From positions 1 through 10,460 of the forward strand of contig JAJCXL010000032.1 in NCBI GenBank assembly GCA_029263435.1: a stretch of DNA of 10,460 nt, written 5' to 3'. Made by a program: the position numbers and the translations under genes. The notes under the pieces were generated by a model that worked only from the letters and a program-made list of their open reading frames with translations, ran no database searches and had not been told where the DNA came from. Source of the stretch: Acidobacteriota bacterium. Its GTDB lineage: Bacteria; Acidobacteriota; Vicinamibacteria; Marinacidobacterales; SMYC01. Positions 5,597-10,460 of this stretch are shown here, piece after piece (within the stretch, counting starts at the first letter, position 1; each line of letters begins with the position of its first letter).

Positions 5597-8296
5597 ATGA
5601 AGCTCTTCATTCGATTGGCCCTCGTTACTTGCCTCGGGACCGGAATCGCCGCCGCTCAGCTCGAGCCCATCGCGGAAGATCGCGGGTCGAGTGGGCTCGC
5701 GCTCCAGCTCAGGAAGCTCGCGAACGGGGCGACGTTCCTACACACGACGGCGCATCCCGACGACGAGGATAACGGGCTCTTGGTCATGCTGAGCCGCGGG
5801 CGCGGAATGAGCACATCGCTGCTCACGCTCACGAGAGGCGACGGTGGCCAAAACGAGATCGGACCAGAGCTCTTCGAAGCCATCGGCATTCTTCGGACCG
5901 AAGAGCTCATGGCCATGCACCGCTATGACGGCGCCGCGCAATATTTTTCGCGAGCCTATGAGTTCGGCTACTCGTTCAGCGTGGAGGAGACCCTCCAAAA
6001 GTGGGGACGTGAGGAGATCCTCGAAGACATCGTGCGTATGATCCGCACCCTTCGTCCCGACGTGGTGGTGATGCTCCCGCCTAGAGGCGAGGGCGGGGGG
6101 CAGCACCATCAAACATCCGGCGTCCTCACCCAAGAAGCCTTTCGCGCCGCGGCCGACCCGAAGCGCTTCCCCGACCAGATCGAAGCCGGCCTGAGACCTT
6201 GGCAGCCGCTCAAGCTGTACTCGCGCACCCGGGTGGGTTTCGGACCTCGGGGAGCGGATGGTGCGGAGGAGACCGAGGACGTCCACATTACGAGCGTCGA
6301 TACCGGCCTCTACGATCCCATCCTCGGGCGGTCCTACTATCAAATGGGGCTCGAGGCACGCTCCAGCCACCAGTGTCAGGGCATGGGTCAGCTGCGGGCT
6401 TTCCCCGGCACGAGGCAATCTTCCTGGCGGCTCGAAGATGCGGTGATCGAAGTCGATGAGAACGAGACCGACCTGTTCGACGGCATCGAGACCGGGCTCG
6501 CCCGGCTCGAAGCGTTCATCCAAGGAGAGGGCGAAGCGGGTGCGTTCGTACCGGTCGCGCTAGAGGCCATCGACGCCGACGTCCGGGAGTCGCTCGAGAC
6601 CTTCGACCCCCTCTCGCCTTGGACGATCGTCGGTCCGCTTCGGCGAGGGCTCGAACGGGTAAGAAAACTCCGCGCGGACATCGCGGGAAGCAACCTATCG
6701 GAGACTGCGCGCTACGAGCTCGAGCATCGCTTGGCGCCGAACGAAGAGGCGTTCTCGAAGGCGCTCGCGATGGCGCACGGCGTGAGCCTCGATGCCATCG
6801 CGAGTCGCGGCGAAGTGACGAGAGGATCCAAGCTGCGCGTCGACGTCCACGTTGCGAGCAACAGCCCGCAACCGATCGAGTTGCGCGCCGTCACGGTCGA
6901 AACACCGCCGCGCTGGCAGGTCACGAAGATCGAGAAGAATGAGGAAGACGAAGATCTCTTTCCAGCCATCCCGGCAAAGCTGTCCGACAATCAATCTTTG
7001 AGCGCGCCCTACGAGATCACGGTGGCTTCGAATGCGAGCTACGACCGCCCCTACTGGAGCCGCCCCGAAGGAAGCATCGACAGATTCGAGCTCTCGCGAC
7101 CTTCGGATTTCGGCCTCCCGTGGAGTGCTCCCCCACTCTCCGCCAGGATCGACTTTCGCTCCGGCACCACGGAAGTGAGTGTCGAGCGGCCCGTTCAGTT
7201 CCGCTATCAAGGTCCCTGGGTCGGCTCGGAGAAACAAAAGACCGTCTCGGTGCTTCCTCTCGTCTCAGTGACATTGTCGCCGGGGGTCGTCGTGTTTCCG
7301 ACGGGCGCCGACGACAAGACCCGCCCCATCTCGGTCAGCGCGGTCTACAAAGGCGTCGATCCGGCCGAGGGCAGCCTGGCGCTACAAGCTCCCGACGGAT
7401 GGACGGTCACGCCTTCGAGCGCCCCGCTCTCCTTCGCCCGTGAGAACGAAGCCGTCACCGTTAGATTCCAGCTGACGCCGCCGGACAACGTGACGAGCGG
7501 TACTTATCGAGTGAGTGCGGAGGCGCGCTTGGACGGTGAGAGCTTTCGCGAAGGCGTCCAAACGATCGCCTACCATCACATTCAGACTCGCTACCTGTAC
7601 CACCGCGCCGAAGCGACCGTGCAGGCATTGGAGCTCTCGATAGCGCCCGTGAGCGTCGGCTATGTGCGCGGCGTCGGTGACGAGATTCCCACGGCCATCC
7701 GGCAGCTCGGAGCCGATCTCACCTTCCTCGAGGCCGAGGATTTGGCGGAAGGCGACTTGTCTCGCTTCGACGTCATCATGACCGGGGTCCGCGCTTACCT
7801 CGTACGAGACGATCTGAAAGCGTATAACCACCGGCTCCTGAGCTATGTCGAGGCCGGTGGCACCTTGCTCGTGCAGTACAACAAGTTCGAGTTCAATCGA
7901 GCTCAGTGGGGTCCCTATCCGAAGAAAGTGAGCCGCAACCGGATCACGGTAGAGGAGGCCCCCATCGACATCCTCGTACCGACTCACCCGATCTTCAACC
8001 ACCCCAACAAGATCACGGAAGCGGACTGGGACGGCTGGGTGCAAGAGCGTGGACTCTATTTCCTCGACCCCGAAGGCGATCCCCGCTACACCGATCTTCT
8101 GGCCTCGGAGGACCCGTGGGAGTACAACGCGGGCGAAAAAACCGGCATGCTCGTCGAGGCCGAGTACGGGAAGGGCCGCTGGATCTATATCGGGCTCGGA
8201 TTCTTCCGCCAACTTCCGGCCGGCGTCCCTTCCGCCTATACGCTGTTTGCGAACCTCTTGAGCCTTCCGACGGTGAGCGTCTCACCGGGTGAGTAA
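5597..8296 (+). CDS. Secreted PIG-L/LmbE-family hydrolase with Ig-like and amidotransferase-like C-terminus
   Basis: An 899-residue exported protein. Residues 1-20 are a signal peptide (MKLFIRLALV, then AAA before Q21). The PIG-L domain (about 45-280) carries the zinc motif AHPDDE (52-57), TLTRGDGGQNEIG (77-89), RPDVVV (153-158) and GGQHHQTSG (167-175), where His171 takes the place of the last His of the family's HPDH. PIG-L enzymes are zinc-dependent and mostly remove N-acetyl groups from amino sugars; the substrate here is unknown. Two beta-rich regions follow (about 410-530 and 555-660), the second resembling the NEW3 domain (APDGWTVTPSS). Residues about 665-890 resemble a class I amidotransferase fold (FDVIMTG, YVEAGGTLLVQYN) with no nucleophile Cys, so probably a binding module. 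The ATG at 5597 is preferred to the GTG at 5549 because of the signal peptide and promoter. It overlaps the DASS gene by 8 nt. Confidence 0.92.
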   Translation: MKLFIRLALVTCLGTGIAAAQLEPIAEDRGSSGLALQLRKLANGATFLHTTAHPDDEDNGLLVMLSRGRGMSTSLLTLTRGDGGQNEIGPELFEAIGILRTEELMAMHRYDGAAQYFSRAYEFGYSFSVEETLQKWGREEILEDIVRMIRTLRPDVVVMLPPRGEGGGQHHQTSGVLTQEAFRAAADPKRFPDQIEAGLRPWQPLKLYSRTRVGFGPRGADGAEETEDVHITSVDTGLYDPILGRSYYQMGLEARSSHQCQGMGQLRAFPGTRQSSWRLEDAVIEVDENETDLFDGIETGLARLEAFIQGEGEAGAFVPVALEAIDADVRESLETFDPLSPWTIVGPLRRGLERVRKLRADIAGSNLSETARYELEHRLAPNEEAFSKALAMAHGVSLDAIASRGEVTRGSKLRVDVHVASNSPQPIELRAVTVETPPRWQVTKIEKNEEDEDLFPAIPAKLSDNQSLSAPYEITVASNASYDRPYWSRPEGSIDRFELSRPSDFGLPWSAPPLSARIDFRSGTTEVSVERPVQFRYQGPWVGSEKQKTVSVLPLVSVTLSPGVVVFPTGADDKTRPISVSAVYKGVDPAEGSLALQAPDGWTVTPSSAPLSFARENEAVTVRFQLTPPDNVTSGTYRVSAEARLDGESFREGVQTIAYHHIQTRYLYHRAEATVQALELSIAPVSVGYVRGVGDEIPTAIRQLGADLTFLEAEDLAEGDLSRFDVIMTGVRAYLVRDDLKAYNHRLLSYVEAGGTLLVQYNKFEFNRAQWGPYPKKVSRNRITVEEAPIDILVPTHPIFNHPNKITEADWDGWVQERGLYFLDPEGDPRYTDLLASEDPWEYNAGEKTGMLVEAEYGKGRWIYIGLGFFRQLPAGVPSAYTLFANLLSLPTVSVSPGE

Positions 8297-9761
8297 TCGC
8301 CTGAGCCGCGAGCGGGTCGGGCTCATGCTCGGCCCCGCCCTCTTCGTCGCCCTCATGGCAGTCCCCTTGCCGGGGGTGCCTCCCAAGGTGCAGGGGATGA
8401 TGGCGGTCGTCGCGCTCATGGCGACTTGGTGGGTGAGCGAGGCCATTCCGCTCGCCGCGACATCGCTCCTTCCTCTCGCGCTCTTTCCGGTCTTGGGATT
8501 GGGCACCGCGAGCGAGGCGGCCGAGCCGTACGCGAATCGACTCGTCTATCTCTTTCTCGGCGGCTTCATGCTCGCTCAATGCATGCAGCGATGGAATCTC
8601 CATCGACGGATGGCCCTCGCCATCGTGCGCCGGATCGGCACCTCGCCGCCTCGCATCGTGCTCGGATTCATGTGCGCCGCGGGCTTCGTGTCCATGTGGG
8701 TCTCGAACACGGCGACCACTGCGATGATGATGCCTCTGGGGCTCGCCATCATTCAGCAGGCCGTGGAAGCTTCCGAAAAAGACGGTCTTGCCATCGACAC
8801 CCGTCCGGGCCATTTCAACTTCGGTACCAATTTGATGCTCGGGATCGCCTATGGAGCGACGATCGGCGGGGTCGCGACGATCATCGGTACGCCCCCTAAT
8901 GTTTTTCTCGCCGGAGCGATGTCCGATCTCTACGGCATAGAAATTTCGTTTCTTCGGTGGCTCACCTTCGGTCTACCTTTTGCGTTGGTGTTCATGCCTC
9001 TCTGTTGGGTGTGGCTCACCCGTTTCGCCTATCCGATCGAGATCGAGTCGATCCCTGGCGGCACCGCTCGCATCGAAGACGAGCTCGGAAAGCTCGGAAA
9101 GATGTCCACTCCCGAAAAGCGACTCGCGGTCGTGTTCGGCCTGACGGCGTTCGCGTGGATGAGCCGCCCCTACTGGGCTCCCTACGTTCCCAACGGGGAG
9201 CTCATCCGGGACTCGACCATCGCGATGATGGCAACCGTCGCGATGTTTCTCGTCCCGGCCGGAGCCACGGTGCCCGGCGAACGGCTGTTGAACTGGGAGT
9301 GGGCCGGAAAGCTGCCCTGGGACGTGCTGCTCTTGTTCGGCGGGGGGTTCTCGCTCGCCGCCGGCTTCGAGCGTAACGGCCTGTCGAGCTGGGTGGGAGA
9401 ACAGCTCCAGTTCTTCGCGGACTACCCCCTTCCGTTGTTCTTGATGGTGATCGTCTTGACCATCGTCGTGTTGACCGAGTTCGCTTCCAACATGGCCTCG
9501 ACGGCGATGTCGATCCCCATCGTCGCTGCCACGGCCATCGCGATGGGCCTGTCGCCTCTAACGCTCGCCGTGCCCGCGACGGTCGCCGCGTCGTGCGCGT
9601 TCATGCTACCGGCCGCGACGCCCCCGAACGCGATCGTCTTCGGAACGGGCTACATCACCGTGCCGCAAATGGTCCGAGCCGGGATCGGCGTCAATGTCAT
9701 CGGCATCCTGATTATCAGCCTCATGACGCTGCTGCTGGTCGGACCTATCTTCGGAACCTAA
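8289..9761 (+). CDS. DASS-family (SLC13-type) anion:sodium symporter
   Basis: A 490-residue inner-membrane carrier of the divalent anion:Na+ symporter family, whose members import dicarboxylates, citrate, sulfate or similar anions with sodium. Both inverted-repeat signatures are present: SNTATTAMMMP (139-149) with IIGTPPN (198-204), and SNMASTAMSIP (400-410) with ATPPNAIVFGTG (443-454). In the family these Ser-Asn-Thr loops and the TPPN turns form the sodium sites and bind the substrate carboxylate. The second loop is S-N-M rather than S-N-T. Length is typical. The GTG at 8289 overlaps the PIG-L stop in the sequence GTGAGTAA, with no independent Shine-Dalgarno, which implies translational coupling. 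The pairing suggests that the carrier imports something released by the hydrolase, but this is inference. The family is clear; the substrate is open. Confidence 0.93.
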   Translation: MSNRLSRERVGLMLGPALFVALMAVPLPGVPPKVQGMMAVVALMATWWVSEAIPLAATSLLPLALFPVLGLGTASEAAEPYANRLVYLFLGGFMLAQCMQRWNLHRRMALAIVRRIGTSPPRIVLGFMCAAGFVSMWVSNTATTAMMMPLGLAIIQQAVEASEKDGLAIDTRPGHFNFGTNLMLGIAYGATIGGVATIIGTPPNVFLAGAMSDLYGIEISFLRWLTFGLPFALVFMPLCWVWLTRFAYPIEIESIPGGTARIEDELGKLGKMSTPEKRLAVVFGLTAFAWMSRPYWAPYVPNGELIRDSTIAMMATVAMFLVPAGATVPGERLLNWEWAGKLPWDVLLLFGGGFSLAAGFERNGLSSWVGEQLQFFADYPLPLFLMVIVLTIVVLTEFASNMASTAMSIPIVAATAIAMGLSPLTLAVPATVAASCAFMLPAATPPNAIVFGTGYITVPQMVRAGIGVNVIGILIISLMTLLLVGPIFGT

Positions 9762-9906
9762 CCGAGCGCCGGAATAGGGGTCCGACCCCGTTGTTCCGCC
9801 GGCCAGCGCAAGCACGCTCGTCCTGGAGCGGTAGCTCAGCCCGAGTAGTTAGCCGTTGAGTCTCCTTCCACTCCTTCAGCCGGCGCTTCTTCTCCGTGGC
9901 ATCCAT
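9745..9906 (-). pseudogene. Possible truncated remnant of a small DUF2695-like gene
   Basis: A 53-codon frame opens with a charged helix (ATEKKRRLKEWKETQR) and then ...RAELPLQDE, a layout that resembles the N-terminus of DUF2695 proteins as I remember them. The likeness stops near residue 31. Beyond it the frame reads through the palindrome at 9771-9797 and into the antisense of the DASS gene, with none of the Cys-rich C-terminus expected of that family. No clear Shine-Dalgarno is present. Chance resemblance cannot be excluded. Confidence 0.3.
9771..9797. repeat. REP-like palindrome, possible terminator
   Basis: A perfect GGGGTC-C-GACCCC palindrome (9777-9789) lies inside a longer imperfect one whose outer arms are GGAA (9771-9774) and TTCC (9794-9797). 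Dispersed palindromes with a GGGGTCnGACCCC core are common in many bacterial genomes and are often linked to REP-associated (RAYT) transposases; that link is inferred here. It sits 10 nt after the DASS stop and could also end transcription, but no proper T-run follows. Confidence 0.45.
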
Positions 9907-9937
9907 TCGCGATCATGCGCGCGGGAGTCGACCCAAC

Positions 9938-10460
9938 TCAGACCGGCCAGGTTTCTTGCCGGTAGCCCATGTCGAAGAACATCCACTCGTAGCGAGAGGT
10001 CGTGACGTAGTGCTGCTCCATCGCCCGCCGAGTGTCTTCGCTCTCACGCTTCGCGACCTCATCCATGACATCGAGGATCGAGCGAACCTCCGCGTCATAG
10101 GCGTCGCTGCCGTAGTTATCGATCCATCTCTGGTAGAGCGGCTCGGAGGATCCTTTGGCCGCCAGCGCTTTTCCGACCTCCGCGTAGATCCAATAGCAAG
10201 GAAGCAGCACCGCGAGCGCTTCAGGAAAGGCGCGCTCATAGGCCGTCGCCAGTAAGTAGCTCGTATAGGCCAGCGTCGTCGGTGCCGGCTGCCGGCTCGA
10301 GAGCTCCGATGCGGTGAGTCCGAAATCGACGAAATAGCTTTCGTGGAGCGCCCGCTCGGCCTCGAGCGAGCCAATCGCGTCCCGATTGAAGCGCACGATC
10401 CATTCGTCTTTCGGAGCTTTCGCGGCAACGATGGAGAGCGCTCTCGCGAACTGAGTCAAA
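9938..10460 (-). CDS. tenA: TenA-family aminopyrimidine hydrolase (thiaminase II type), 5' end missing
   Basis: The last 173 codons of a TenA/THI-4/PQQC-fold enzyme; roughly 45 N-terminal residues lie beyond the right edge. TenA hydrolyses aminopyrimidines from degraded thiamin (and thiamin itself) so that the pyrimidine can be reused for thiamin synthesis in the cytoplasm. Visible landmarks, counted from the TTG codon at 10459, are QFARALSIVAAKAP (3-16), the Tyr-containing TTLAYTSYLL (61-70), LLPCYWIYAEVG (85-96), whose Cys88 matches the catalytic Cys of the TenA_C subgroup, and the C-terminal TSRYEWMFFDM (154-164), whose Glu158 fits the conserved acid. The protein appears intact through its stop. 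The reading frame continues past the window edge, so the TTG at 10459 is not the true start. The neighbours are unrelated to thiamin. The gene is convergent with the DASS operon; the 176-nt gap holds the palindrome and the possible remnant. Confidence 0.9.
   Translation of the reverse strand, partial: LTQFARALSIVAAKAPKDEWIVRFNRDAIGSLEAERALHESYFVDFGLTASELSSRQPAPTTLAYTSYLLATAYERAFPEALAVLLPCYWIYAEVGKALAAKGSSEPLYQRWIDNYGSDAYDAEVRSILDVMDEVAKRESEDTRRAMEQHYVTTSRYEWMFFDMGYRQETWPV

Noticed and set aside
5738..6523. Minus-strand reading frame of 261 codons inside the PIG-L gene
   Set aside because: It is antisense to the PIG-L catalytic motifs, contains no recognisable motif or Shine-Dalgarno, and is explained by codon bias.
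7382..8813. Long minus-strand frames (276 and 266 codons) under the PIG-L and DASS genes
   Set aside because: Both are shadows of well-supported plus-strand genes; the second is Arg/His/Gly-rich with no globular pattern.
9824..9860. tRNA-like string gagcggtagctcag
   Set aside because: It resembles a tRNA acceptor and D-arm start, but the D-stem does not close, and no anticodon arm or GTTCGA T-arm follows. It is more simply the antisense of the possible gene remnant.

Overview
The window looks like chromosomal DNA from a GC-rich, Gram-negative, environmental bacterium. The evidence is a PEP-CTERM (exosortase-sorted) surface protein with its own sigma-54-type promoter, a Hanks-type Ser/Thr kinase fused to a long helical solenoid, a secreted PIG-L/LmbE hydrolase with C-terminal Ig-like and amidotransferase-like domains, and two sodium-coupled symporters. 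This mix is common in Acidobacteriota and relatives, but the phylum is an inference; no rRNA or marker gene is present.

Layout. (1) 1-1410, minus strand: two tandem paralogous secreted proteins. The downstream copy runs off the left edge (1-155). The upstream copy (480-1139) is complete and ends in a Gly-Pro-rich linker and a PEP-CTERM-like anchor. Each copy has its own -24/-12 promoter at almost the same distance from its ATG, a Shine-Dalgarno at the same 10-nt spacing, and a near-identical 20-bp upstream element. A strong hairpin terminator separates them. (2) 1411-5504, minus strand: a probable operon of a 41-residue single-helix membrane protein (too short for ordinary ORF calling), a sodium:solute symporter, and a membrane-tethered solenoid-kinase. 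(3) 5562-9761, plus strand, divergent from (2): a secreted PIG-L hydrolase, apparently transcribed as a leaderless mRNA, overlapping by 8 nt a DASS (SLC13-type) anion:sodium symporter. (4) 9762-9937: a REP-like palindrome and a possible remnant of a small gene. (5) 9938-10460, minus strand: most of a TenA-type aminopyrimidine hydrolase, with its start beyond the right edge.

How the genes may work together. The two secreted paralogues should be sorted to the outer surface by an exosortase encoded elsewhere and switched on by an RpoN activator; PrsK/PrsR is the known regulator type for such genes. The divergent pair of transcription units (2) and (3) joins two Na+-coupled carriers with a secreted hydrolase and a membrane-bound kinase, which suggests a scavenging and uptake locus. 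The substrates cannot be read from sequence. I see no CRISPR array, intact mobile element, tRNA or rRNA. The most notable non-coding signals are the duplicated sigma-54 regulatory module and the probable leaderless promoter.
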